64,000 nucleotides of DNA from Paenibacillus sp. PL2-23 (GTDB lineage: Bacteria > Bacillota > Bacilli > Paenibacillales > Paenibacillaceae), in contig NZ_CP162129.1 of the NCBI RefSeq assembly GCF_040834005.1, forward strand, positions 2,752,001 through 2,816,000, in the 5' to 3' direction. Shown here piece after piece: positions 1-7,648 of this stretch (position 1 is the stretch's first letter; every line of letters starts with the position of its first letter). Position numbers and translations under genes: made by a program. The notes beneath the pieces are model-generated. The model had not been told where the DNA came from. It saw nothing but the letters and a program-made list of their open reading frames with translations, and made no database searches.

Positions 1-728
1 TAAAATTCGACGCCAACTTCCTTTGCTCCCGGCGTCTCCAGGAAGCTGACCTGCTTCCTGCCGTCGTAACCAATCGCGCCGTAAGCGAAGTCGCTCGCGA
101 GCACGATATTGTGCTTAACGGCGTATGCGACGGCCTCCTCGTAAAACTCTGGGCCCGCGACCGCGCCTGTCGGGTTGTTGGGGTAATTCATGAACATCAG
201 CTTCGCCTTGTCCGCAACAGCGGGATCAATCGCCGAGAAGTCGGGCAGGTAGCCGTTCTTCTCCAGCAGAGGCATAAACGCCATCTCGCCGCCGGCAAGC
301 GCGACGCCCGACCAGTAGTCCGGGTAGCCCGGGTCTGGCACGAGGCATATATCGCCGGGATTCAGCAGGCACTGGCTGATCTCCACCAGGCCAGTCTTCC
401 CGCCGAACAGGATAGCTACCTCTGTTGCGGGATCCAGCTCGACGCCATAATCCTCGCGGTACCGCTGCGCGACTGCCTGCTTCAGAAAGAGGTATCCGCT
501 GAACGGCGGGTACTTGTGATACAGGGGATTATCCGCCGCCTCCTTCAGCTTGTCGACGATATGAGGCGGCGTTGGCTGATCGGGATTGCCTTGTCCCAAA
601 TTGATGACATCCTTGCCTTTGGCGATCTGAGCATTCGCCTTCGCTACCAGCTTCGCAAAAAATTGCGTAGGCAGCCCTTCCATACGAGCGGCGGGCTTAA
701 TCCGCTTCGCTTGCTCCATTGCTTCCAT
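1..728 (-). CDS. mtnE: MtnE-like aminotransferase, C-terminal part missing at the window edge
   Basis: Fold-type I PLP aminotransferase; 242 codons are visible and the frame runs off the left edge. The N-terminal half has the features of the Bacillus MtnE (YkrV) group: LPTQFFAKLVAKAN, NLGQGNPDQPTPPHIV, the FGGKTGL cofactor-binding turn, DPGYPDYWSG and NYPNNPTGAV. In methionine salvage MtnE converts ketomethylthiobutyrate to methionine in the cytoplasm. The PLP lysine would lie beyond the edge, so it cannot be checked. The start at 728 is preceded by GGAG about 9 bases upstream; an in-frame ATG at 719 is an alternative. The neighbour mtnU supports the assignment, because ykrU and ykrV are adjacent in Bacillus. 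No S-box (SAM riboswitch) core is visible upstream. A perfect ACATTA-GCAA-TAATGT inverted repeat lies at 791-806. Confidence 0.85.
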   Translation of the reverse strand, partial: MEAMEQAKRIKPAARMEGLPTQFFAKLVAKANAQIAKGKDVINLGQGNPDQPTPPHIVDKLKEAADNPLYHKYPPFSGYLFLKQAVAQRYREDYGVELDPATEVAILFGGKTGLVEISQCLLNPGDICLVPDPGYPDYWSGVALAGGEMAFMPLLEKNGYLPDFSAIDPAVADKAKLMFMNYPNNPTGAVAGPEFYEEAVAYAVKHNIVLASDFAYGAIGYDGRKQVSFLETPGAKEVGVEF

Positions 729-790
729 TCCATCACGCTCCGTCTTGCTTCGTCTCTGCAATGCTCCATTGGTCAAACGCTGCCGAATAG

Positions 791-806
791 ACATTAGCAA
801 TAATGT
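791..806. promoter_or_regulatory. Inverted repeat upstream of mtnE (possible operator)
   Basis: A perfect 6-bp inverted repeat (ACATTA-GCAA-TAATGT) lies about 65 bases upstream of the mtnE start, between it and the 3' end of the secreted-protein gene. It could be a regulator site; no binding protein is identified. Confidence 0.25.
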
Positions 807-848
807 AGCATGAATGGAAGGATAATAGAAGCCAATCCTGCAGGGGCG

Positions 849-1340
849 TCAGGATTCCAATGGCGGCAGCCCGACTTTTTTGATAAACGGTTTAATGTCG
901 GCTTGGAACAGGAACAAATAGGGCTTGCGCTGATCGTCGAATGTAAGCAGCATAGGCGGCTGGTCCTTGCAATAGAACAGGAAGAGATCGCTGGCGGTAA
1001 GCGAGATGTTGCCAGTTGTGATGGACGCCGGCTTGGCGAGCGGAATGCGGTAGACGTAAGTGCATGCTTGTCCTGCTGTTAGCTGAGGAGCAAGTCCCGT
1101 AATGGATGCGGTCCATTTGCTCGCCATCTTCTGAAATTTTTTGTCGTTGGGTATAGTCTTGACGACCTTGCCCGCCGCCACATCGAATACCTGTACGGGC
1201 CTCAGCGCTTCCTCCTGGCTGCTTGCATCGGCATGCTTCCCTCCATCGGTGCTGCCCTCCGCATGAGCTGGCGCGCCGGCTAACGCTCCCAGCAGCAGAA
1301 CGAGCGGAAGCAGCAAATGAACGAATCTGGCTTTCATCAT
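849..1340 (-). CDS. Small secreted protein of unknown function
   Basis: 163 residues. The start has a good AAGGAG ribosome site 8-9 bases upstream. Residues 1-27 form a classical signal peptide: Lys/Arg, a Leu/Val core and an APAHA cleavage site. The mature part of about 135 residues is soluble-looking with no membrane segment and no motif I recognise; it has two Cys (in QACTY and FYCKD) that could form a disulphide after export. It lies between mtnE and the divergent mtnU, but nothing ties it to methionine salvage. A weak hairpin (AATCCTG/CAGGATT, 834-856) overlaps its stop codon without a T-run. Confidence 0.7.
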   Translation of the reverse strand: MMKARFVHLLLPLVLLLGALAGAPAHAEGSTDGGKHADASSQEEALRPVQVFDVAAGKVVKTIPNDKKFQKMASKWTASITGLAPQLTAGQACTYVYRIPLAKPASITTGNISLTASDLFLFYCKDQPPMLLTFDDQRKPYLFLFQADIKPFIKKVGLPPLES

Positions 1341-1370
1341 ATGGAAAACTCCTTTGCTTGTAGTCTCGAA

Positions 1371-1388
1371 TAACGAGCTTCCTCGTTA
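1371..1388. promoter_or_regulatory. Inverted repeat between the secreted-protein gene and mtnU
   Basis: TAACGAG-CTTC-CTCGTTA, a perfect 7-bp inverted repeat with a 4-base centre, lies in the divergent intergenic region where promoters for both genes must lie. It may be an operator or a small RNA hairpin. Confidence 0.3.
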
Positions 1389-1474
1389 CGTTGCCCAATG
1401 ATGCCCATCTTGACACGGAACCATCAGAAGGTATCATTAGGGAAAAACGACAACGCTGGGAGGCATCACCGAAT

Positions 1475-2278
1475 ATGACGAAAAAACTGCGACTGGCGCT
1501 GCTGCAAATGCCAATTGAAGCCGGAAATCCCCAAGAAAACAAAAAAAAGCTCGCCAGCATGCTGGCCGAAGCGATGGCAGGCGGCGAGAAGCCGGATGTG
1601 ATCCTGTTTCCTGAGCTGTGGAATACAGGGTATGCGTTAACGGAAATCGAGAACCTGGCCGACCGGAAGGCTGAAGAGAGCCTGGCTTTTCTATCCCAGT
1701 TCGCCAAGGAGCACGGGGTGTATGTCATCGGAGGCTCCATCGCCGAAGGCAGGGAGGACGGCGTCTATAACACCATGCTTGCGTTTGACCGCGAGGGCAC
1801 GCTGGCGGGCCAATATTCGAAGATTCACTTGTTCCGCTTGATGGACGAGGAGAAATACTTGCAGGCCGGGCAGGAACCGGGCCGACTGTCCATTGAAGGG
1901 GAGCAGGCTGGCATGATGATCTGTTATGATATCCGGTTCCCGGAGCTGGCCAGAACGCTGGCGCTGGAAGGGATCAAGCTTCTGTTCGTGCCGGCGGAAT
2001 GGCCGAATCCCCGGCTGCATCATTGGCGGACGCTGCTGACGGCTCGGGCCATCGAGAACCAGATGTATGTCGTCGCCTGCAACCGGATGGGCGCAAGCGG
2101 CGAAACCTCCTTCTTCGGCCATTCCATGGTCATCGATCCCTGGGGGGAGATTGTGGCGGAAGCGGGCGAGGAGGAGACGATCCTCCGCGCTGAGATCGAT
2201 CTGGCGCTGGTGGACGAGGTGCGGTCCCGGATACCTGTGTTCGAGGATCGCCGACCAGCTCTCTATCGTCTCGACTAG
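1475..2278 (+). CDS. mtnU: MtnU-like carbon-nitrogen hydrolase (nitrilase superfamily)
   Basis: 267 residues, usual length for a single-domain nitrilase-superfamily amidase. The Glu-Lys-Cys catalytic triad is visible: Glu in LFPELWNTGY, Lys in YSKIHLFRLMDE and Cys in MMICYDIRFPEL. The LFRLMDEEKY and C-terminal SFFGHSMVIDPWGEI blocks match the Bacillus YkrU/MtnU type, which is linked to methionine salvage (possibly omega-amidase activity on ketoglutaramate or KMTB amide). I place the start at 1475, because GGGAGG sits 11 bases upstream; the upstream ATG at 1391 would add 28 residues that do not fit the fold. It is convergent with the LysR gene, and the two stop codons overlap within CTAG. Confidence 0.85.
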   Translation: MTKKLRLALLQMPIEAGNPQENKKKLASMLAEAMAGGEKPDVILFPELWNTGYALTEIENLADRKAEESLAFLSQFAKEHGVYVIGGSIAEGREDGVYNTMLAFDREGTLAGQYSKIHLFRLMDEEKYLQAGQEPGRLSIEGEQAGMMICYDIRFPELARTLALEGIKLLFVPAEWPNPRLHHWRTLLTARAIENQMYVVACNRMGASGETSFFGHSMVIDPWGEIVAEAGEEETILRAEIDLALVDEVRSRIPVFEDRRPALYRLD

Positions 2279-3189
2279 TCCTTCTCCAGCACGTTCTGGT
2301 GATAAGCGCTGATCGTTTCCTTCAGCGTAGCGATGAAGGCCTGCGCCGCCTTGGACAAGTAGCGTCCCTTGCGGCTTGCGACAACCAGCGTGCGCGTCGG
2401 CTTCGAGCTAAGCCTCACATAGACGGGGGCGAATTCGGCGCCGGGCGGCCGGGTCAGCATCCGCGGCACAAAAGCGATGCCCATGCCGCCCGCGACCAGC
2501 GATTGAACGGTTTCGATATTGGAGCTCTCGAATACAATCTGCGGCGTGAAGCCGGCATTCTCGCAGAGCTCCAGCGTAATCTGGCGGAACCCGTGCCCTC
2601 GCTTCAGCTTAATGAAGGGCTCCGCCTTCAGCTCCTCGATCTCTACAGCGTCCTGACGGCCCGCCAAAGGATGCTGAGGCGGGACGGCAAGGCAGATTTG
2701 CTCCTCCATATAGGGCTCATAGGTCAGCGTGCTGTCAATAAGCGGCAGCGTCAGCAGGCTGAGATCCGTGCCGCCGCTGGCCGTCAGCTGCTCCAGCTTC
2801 AACGTTGACTCCTCCACGAGCACAACCTCGATCTGGGGATACAACGAGCCGAATGCCGGCAGGACGAGCGGCAGAATATGAGAGCCCGTAATGGGCAGTG
2901 TGCCGACGACGAGACGGCCCCTCCGCATTTGGGCCATATCGTCCATCTCCTGCTTCAGCTGTTCTACGGCGTCCAGAATAACCTGGGACTTGTCTACGAA
3001 CACCTGGCCCGCCTGCGTCAGCTCTACGGAGTTGGTGGTGCGGCGGAAGAGCAGCACGCCAAGCTCCTGCTCCAGCTTCGACAGCTGCTGGCTGAGCGAC
3101 GGCTGGGCAATATGAAGCTTGTCCGCAGCGCGGGAGAAGTTTTTTTCGGCGGCGATTTGAATGACGTATTGCAGCTGGCGCAATTCCAT
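2275..3189 (-). CDS. LysR-family transcriptional regulator, divergent from leuCD
   Basis: 304 residues. The N-terminal winged helix-turn-helix is typical: MELRQLQYVIQIAAEKNFSR, then AADKLHIAQPSLSQQLSKLE, followed by a linker helix and a periplasmic-binding-like effector domain (about 90-295). The start at 3189 is chosen because AAGGAG lies 8 bases upstream; an upstream ATG at 3240 would run into the operator region. The gene is read away from leuC, the standard arrangement for a LysR activator acting on the shared intergenic region, where a clear LysR box occurs (3242-3260). I infer control of leuCD; the effector (perhaps a leucine-pathway intermediate) cannot be told from sequence. Confidence 0.9.
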   Translation of the reverse strand: MELRQLQYVIQIAAEKNFSRAADKLHIAQPSLSQQLSKLEQELGVLLFRRTTNSVELTQAGQVFVDKSQVILDAVEQLKQEMDDMAQMRRGRLVVGTLPITGSHILPLVLPAFGSLYPQIEVVLVEESTLKLEQLTASGGTDLSLLTLPLIDSTLTYEPYMEEQICLAVPPQHPLAGRQDAVEIEELKAEPFIKLKRGHGFRQITLELCENAGFTPQIVFESSNIETVQSLVAGGMGIAFVPRMLTRPPGAEFAPVYVRLSSKPTRTLVVASRKGRYLSKAAQAFIATLKETISAYHQNVLEKD

Positions 3190-3241
3190 GGGGAATCGCT
3201 CCTTTCCAGAAACAAAGTATGTACAAATGGATAAGCCCAAG

Positions 3242-3260
3242 CTATAGTTAATAACTATAG
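3242..3260. promoter_or_regulatory. LysR-type operator (ATAG-N7-CTAT) between lysR and leuC
   Basis: A perfect 9-bp inverted repeat with one central base, CTATAGTTA-A-TAACTATAG. It contains ATAG-N7-CTAT, the classical LysR T-N11-A recognition box. A second, imperfect copy (ATAG..TTATAGAT) follows immediately toward the leuC promoter, as is usual for activation sites. Confidence 0.7.
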
Positions 3261-3279
3261 TCCTTATAGATATTATATC

Positions 3280-3309
3280 TTAGATCAATCAAGAAAGACA
3301 TGGTATGAT
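3280..3309 (+). promoter_or_regulatory. Putative leuCD promoter
   Basis: A weak -35 (TTAGAT, 3280-3285), an 18-base spacer and a good -10 (TATGAT, 3304-3309) lie directly downstream of the LysR box and about 65 bases before leuC. The poor -35 suits an activator-dependent promoter. Confidence 0.45.
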
Positions 3310-3372
3310 GAGAGCAATGAATAGATCAAGCCATGACATGCAAGATTCCATGAACTTACGAGGTGAAACATA

Positions 3373-4788
3373 ATGACGAAGAAAACAATGTTTGAGAAAA
3401 TTTGGGACAATCACGTCATTCATCAAGAGGAAGGCAAGCCAAGCGTTATCTATATCGACCTGCAGCTCGTCCACGAGGTTACGTCCCCGCAGGCGTTCGA
3501 GGGCCTTCGCTTGTCGGGCCGCAAGGTTCGCCGTCCGGATCTGACGTTCGCAACGATGGACCACAACGTTCCGACGAAGGATCGCTTCAATATTACGGAT
3601 CCTATCTCCAAGCAGCAGATCGACACGCTGACGCAGAACTGCAAGGACTTCGGCGTTAAGCTGTTCGATCTGGACAACATCGACCAAGGCGTTGTGCACG
3701 TTATGGGACCAGAGCTGGGCTTGACTCATCCTGGCAAAACCATTGTCTGCGGCGACAGCCATACTTCCACCCACGGCGCGTTCGGCGCGCTGGCCTTCGG
3801 TATCGGCACAAGCGAGGTTGAGCACGTGCTGGCCACGCAATGCCTGCAGCAATCCAAAGCCAAAACGATGGAGGTTCGCTTCATCGGCAGCCGCAAGCCT
3901 GGCGTAACAGCCAAGGATATGATCCTCGGCGTCATCGCGAAGTACGGCACGGATTTCGCTACGGGTTATGTTATTGAATATACAGGCGACTCTATCAAGA
4001 GCCTGACAATGGAAGAGCGCATGACGGTGTGCAACATGTCGATCGAAGCGGGCGCGCGCGCCGGCCTCATCGCACCTGACGAGACTACCTTCAACTACCT
4101 GCGCGGCCGCGAATACGCGCCGGCGAACTTCGAGGAAGCGGTAGCGGCATGGTCGCAGCTGACGACTGACGAAGGCGCAGCATATGACACGGTAGTAGAG
4201 TTCGACGTTGACGCCCTGATTCCGCAGGTTACTTGGGGCACAAGCCCTGGCATGGGCACGGATATTACGTCCAGTGTGCCGAACCCTGCCGATATGCCGA
4301 CAGAGAATGAACGCAAAGCGGCCGAGAAGGCGCTTGAATATATGGATTTGAAGCCGGGCACGCCAATGACGGAGATCGAGATCGACTACGTATTCATCGG
4401 CTCCTGCACGAACGGACGGATTGAAGACCTGCGCGCCGCTGCCGAAATTGCAAGAGGCTACAAGGTGAGCGAGAAGGTGACTGCGATTGTGGTGCCGGGC
4501 TCCGGACGCGTGAAGCTGCAGGCTGAGAAGGAAGGTCTTGACAAAATATTTGTTGAGGCAGGCTTTGAGTGGCGCGATGCAGGCTGCTCCATGTGTCTCG
4601 CGATGAACCCTGACGTGCTGAAGCCGGGCCAGCGCTGCGCATCGACATCGAACCGGAACTTCGAGGGCCGTCAAGGCCGCGGCGGCAGAACGCACCTGGT
4701 TTCGCCGGCGATGGCGGTAGCGGCTGCTGTTAACGGACGCTTCACGGATGTTCGCGACTGGGAAATTAAGACGGAAGTGCTGAACTAA
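3373..4788 (+). CDS. leuC: 3-isopropylmalate dehydratase large subunit
   Basis: 471 residues, full length. Aconitase-family large subunit that with LeuD isomerises 2- to 3-isopropylmalate in leucine synthesis. Visible marks: the N-terminal [16 protein letters not shown] block, [14 protein letters not shown], and the 4Fe-4S cysteines in the FIGSCTNGR block (about 343-351) and the [13 protein letters not shown] block. Ribosome site GAGGTGA at 3360-3366. The 27-base gap to leuD indicates one transcript. No T-box leader is visible in the short upstream region. leuA and leuB are not nearby, so leuCD forms a separate unit from the rest of the pathway. Confidence 0.97.
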   Translation: MTKKTMFEKIWDNHVIHQEEGKPSVIYIDLQLVHEVTSPQAFEGLRLSGRKVRRPDLTFATMDHNVPTKDRFNITDPISKQQIDTLTQNCKDFGVKLFDLDNIDQGVVHVMGPELGLTHPGKTIVCGDSHTSTHGAFGALAFGIGTSEVEHVLATQCLQQSKAKTMEVRFIGSRKPGVTAKDMILGVIAKYGTDFATGYVIEYTGDSIKSLTMEERMTVCNMSIEAGARAGLIAPDETTFNYLRGREYAPANFEEAVAAWSQLTTDEGAAYDTVVEFDVDALIPQVTWGTSPGMGTDITSSVPNPADMPTENERKAAEKALEYMDLKPGTPMTEIEIDYVFIGSCTNGRIEDLRAAAEIARGYKVSEKVTAIVVPGSGRVKLQAEKEGLDKIFVEAGFEWRDAGCSMCLAMNPDVLKPGQRCASTSNRNFEGRQGRGGRTHLVSPAMAVAAAVNGRFTDVRDWEIKTEVLN

Positions 4789-4815
4789 TAGCAGCAGGAG
4801 AGGGGAATAACGACT

Positions 4816-5415
4816 ATGGAACCATTTAAACAACTGACAGGAATCGTAGCACCGGTGGACCGGGTTAACGTAGATACGGATGCCATTATTCCAAAACAAT
4901 TTCTGAAGCGCATCGAGCGCAGCGGCTTTGGTCAATTTCTGTTCTTCGAGTGGCGTTTCCACGAGAACGGCGAAGTAAATGCCGAGTTCGAGCCGAACAA
5001 GGCTCGCTACGCCGGCGCTTCGGTGCTGATCTCCAGAGCGAACTTCGGCTGCGGCTCGTCCCGCGAGCATGCGCCTTGGGCGATTCTGGACTATGGCTAC
5101 AAGGTCATTATCGCGCCGTCTTATGCAGACATCTTCTACAACAACTGCTTCAAGAACGGCATTCTGCCTATCAAGCTGAGCGAGGAGCAGGTAGAAGACC
5201 TGTTCCAGCGTACGGCAAAGCATGAGGGCTACAAGCTGACCGTTGATCTGGAGAACAAGTTGATTTCGGATGAGCATGGCCTTCAGATCGCGTTCGATCT
5301 TGATGAGCATCGCCGCCAATTCCTGCTTCAAGGTTTGGACGACATTGGTCTGACGCTGCAGCACGAGGACAAAATCTCCGCTTACGAGGCCAAGCACGCG
5401 GCTCGTCTGGGCTAA
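4816..5415 (+). CDS. leuD: 3-isopropylmalate dehydratase small subunit
   Basis: 199 residues, normal length. Swivelling-domain partner of Leu[21 protein letters not shown] at the N terminus, the [15 protein letters not shown] substrate loop (about 77-91) and [16 protein letters not shown]. Ribosome site GGAGAGGGG upstream. It ends the leuCD operon and is followed by a terminator at 5432-5471. Confidence 0.97.
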   Translation: MEPFKQLTGIVAPVDRVNVDTDAIIPKQFLKRIERSGFGQFLFFEWRFHENGEVNAEFEPNKARYAGASVLISRANFGCGSSREHAPWAILDYGYKVIIAPSYADIFYNNCFKNGILPIKLSEEQVEDLFQRTAKHEGYKLTVDLENKLISDEHGLQIAFDLDEHRRQFLLQGLDDIGLTLQHEDKISAYEAKHAARLG

Positions 5416-5431
5416 GTATTCGACACACAAG

Positions 5432-5471
5432 GAGGGCATCCGACCGAATAGGACGGCTGTCCTCTTTTTTT
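5432..5471 (+). terminator. Rho-independent terminator after leuD
   Basis: GAGGGCA (5432-5438) can pair with TGTCCTC (5458-5464), or the shorter AGGAC-GGCT-GTCCT hairpin can form; seven Ts follow directly. Confidence 0.75.
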
Positions 5472-5570
5472 GTCCCTCCGCAACTTTTTGCGCCGATAAG
5501 CGTCTATAAGGTTGTCCTATTTGTCGAATGGGCACATTCGATGCGGGAAATTCAGTCATCGAGGTGGGAA

Positions 5571-7004
5571 ATGAAGAAGTTTGTATCCATTATGGTAGTG
5601 ATGTCGTTGTTGTTCACCATGTTCGCCGCAGTCGGACATGCAGCCGAGCCACCGCCTTCGCCGAAGCTGTTCCTGAACCAGAAGCAGCTCATTTCGGACG
5701 TGCCGCCGAAGATTGAAAACGGTTCAACCTATGTGCCGTTAGCGATTTTATCCGAGGGGCTTGGCTACGAGGTGGAATGGGAGCAGGCCAAGAAGAAAGT
5801 AACCGTCAAAAATGAAGGCACAATCATTGAGCTGGTTATCGGTGAAGCGCAAATCAAGGTTAATGACGTCATAATGGAGACAACAGTAGCGCCGAAGCTG
5901 GTGAATTGGAGAACGATGGTGCCTGTGCGTCTTGTTGGAGAGCTGCTGGGCGTATCGTTCGAATGGAAGGACGTCGAGCGTGAGGTTCACATGTTCACCG
6001 CCAACGACACCGGGACCGAAACGGAGCAGCCGGAGCAGCCATCCGAATCGGAGACGGACGGCTCGGAGCAAGCTGAGGGGCTGGGGTACATAACGGGAAT
6101 CACAATGAATGACGAATCCGTGCTGACCGTAACGCATCAAGGGGTGAAGCCTCCGGGCAAGCCGATTATGCTGGACAATCCCAAGCGGCTGGTGTTCGAC
6201 TTCCAGAACACCGTGTTTAATCCCGCCGCCAAAGGCGAGACCCTTGTGGCCGTAGACAACAGCACGCTGCTGACAGGCTACAAGTATGCTCAGTTTAATG
6301 CCAATCCCTTTGTAGCAAGACTTGTTATTCTTGTCGGCGAGGATACCGGATATGTATTGACGGAGACCGAAGGCGCGTTCCAGTTCGCCTTGATGCCGGC
6401 AAGCGAGGTGCCTGCTGAGCCAGAGCCCGAGAAGCCCGTGCAGCCTGCAACGCCTGAGGATGAGGTGTATGACATCGTCATCGACGCCGGTCACGGCGCC
6501 AAGGATCCAGGCGCTTTCAGCAAAACGATGAATCGCTGGGAGAAGGAATTCAACTTAACCGCCGCGCTTCTGCTGAAGGCGGAGCTGGAGAAGAACAAGC
6601 GTGTTCGCGTCCATCTGACGCGCGCGGATGACACCTTCCTGGAGCTGACGGAGCGCATTCAATTCGCCGAAAACGCGAAAGCCGATCTTTTTATATCTAT
6701 ACACGCCAATGCCTTTGACAAAACAACCGTCAACGGCTCCGAGACGTATTATTACCGGGACAACAGCAAAGCGTTCGCCGATCATCTGCACAAATATATG
6801 CTGGAAGGCATGGGATTAAATAATCGCGGCGTGAAAAAAGCGGCTTACAAGGTCGTCAAGGAAACGACCATGCCGGCTGTTCTTCTTGAAGCGGGATATT
6901 TGTCCAACGCTTCCGACGCCAAAGTGCTGTTCAACGCCGCGTCTCAGCAGAAGCTGGCGGCCAAGCTGGCGGAAGGCATTCTAACCTATCTCAAATTGAA
7001 GTAG
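5571..7004 (+). CDS. N-acetylmuramoyl-L-alanine amidase with stalk, AMIN and amidase_3 domains
   Basis: 477 residues. Order: signal peptide (1-24), copper-amine-oxidase-like N-terminal domain (about 30-140, with STYVPLAILSEGLGYEVEW and a second half-repeat), an acidic Thr/Glu/Gln linker, an AMIN domain (about 170-270), a Pro/Glu linker, and a C-terminal amidase_3 domain (about 305-477). The zinc site is intact: His in VIDAGHGAKDPG, Glu in RWEKEFN, His in FISIHANAFD; the catalytic Glu is in VLLEAGYLSN. It should cut the amide bond between MurNAc and L-Ala in peptidoglycan outside the membrane. The start at 5571 is set by GAGGTGGG upstream; an in-frame ATG at 5541 is less likely. First of a cell-envelope trio with the GerMN lipoprotein and the SLH protein. 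Confidence 0.92.
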   Translation: MKKFVSIMVVMSLLFTMFAAVGHAAEPPPSPKLFLNQKQLISDVPPKIENGSTYVPLAILSEGLGYEVEWEQAKKKVTVKNEGTIIELVIGEAQIKVNDVIMETTVAPKLVNWRTMVPVRLVGELLGVSFEWKDVEREVHMFTANDTGTETEQPEQPSESETDGSEQAEGLGYITGITMNDESVLTVTHQGVKPPGKPIMLDNPKRLVFDFQNTVFNPAAKGETLVAVDNSTLLTGYKYAQFNANPFVARLVILVGEDTGYVLTETEGAFQFALMPASEVPAEPEPEKPVQPATPEDEVYDIVIDAGHGAKDPGAFSKTMNRWEKEFNLTAALLLKAELEKNKRVRVHLTRADDTFLELTERIQFAENAKADLFISIHANAFDKTTVNGSETYYYRDNSKAFADHLHKYMLEGMGLNNRGVKKAAYKVVKETTMPAVLLEAGYLSNASDAKVLFNAASQQKLAAKLAEGILTYLKLK

Positions 7005-7021
7005 AAAGCAGGGGACGACCA

Positions 7022-7612
7022 ATGAGCCTGACCAAATCAAGCCTCTTACTTGCTACGATGTTAATTGCCGCGTCTATGGCGGGCTGCGGCGTTCAGCAAT
7101 CCGGGTCAAATGATAAGCTGGGATCGGGCGCGGCCGCGACACCGTCGCCATCCCCGTCCCCGGATGGAGCTGGGCAAGCCTCCAGCGAGCCAGCGCCAAC
7201 GCAAACCTCCGAGGAGTCTGCGGATACGATTGATATTCGCGTATACGGCACGGATGCTGCGCTGGAGCAGCTGAAGGAACGACCGGCTTCGATCCCGAAC
7301 GGCTCCGAGGAGGAGCAGGCGACGGCGGCGCTAGCGGAGCTCATGAAGGAAACGGATGACGGCGTTATATCGCTATGGAAGGACATTGAGCTATTGTCGG
7401 TGAACCTGGCGGATGGCATTGTGAGCATGGATATCGCCATTCCGGACAGCAGCAGAGTCGGCGCGCCAGCGGAGCTATTAATGGTGGAATCCATGGCAAG
7501 CACGCTGTATCAGCTTCCATTTGTTCAGGGCTTCGATATTCTGGTAGAAGGACAAGCCGTGGAGAGCATGATGGGACACGTCGAGCTGGAGCACCCTTTC
7601 ATGAAAGAATAA
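7022..7612 (+). CDS. GerMN-domain lipoprotein
   Basis: 196 residues. Lipoprotein signal with lipobox MAGC (Cys about 22), a Ser/Pro/Asp-rich tether (TPSPSPSPDG), then a single GerMN domain (about 75-190: IRVYGTDAALEQL, an ATAALAELMKETDDG helix, VNLADGIVSMDI). Bacillus GerM, needed for spore assembly and germination, has two such domains; this copy has one. It begins 17 bases after the amidase stop, so it is probably co-transcribed, pointing to an envelope role outside the membrane. It could be a general wall-associated GerMN protein rather than a true GerM. Confidence 0.85.
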   Translation: MSLTKSSLLLATMLIAASMAGCGVQQSGSNDKLGSGAAATPSPSPSPDGAGQASSEPAPTQTSEESADTIDIRVYGTDAALEQLKERPASIPNGSEEEQATAALAELMKETDDGVISLWKDIELLSVNLADGIVSMDIAIPDSSRVGAPAELLMVESMASTLYQLPFVQGFDILVEGQAVESMMGHVELEHPFMKE

Positions 7613-7648
7613 TAGAATAAATCGTGATAAATGGAGGAGATGTCGAGA

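Noticed and set aside
729..1474. A possible SAM riboswitch (S-box) for mtnE or mtnU
   Set aside because: I looked for the conserved S-box core and kink-turn sequences on both strands and saw none.
3190..3372. A possible T-box leader for leuC
   Set aside because: The region is too short and lacks the T-box sequence and a terminator; a LysR box explains it better.
3289..5559. A 756-codon open frame on the minus strand across leuCD
   Set aside because: It lies exactly opposite leuC and leuD, has no domain logic or ribosome site, and reflects the codon bias of the real genes.
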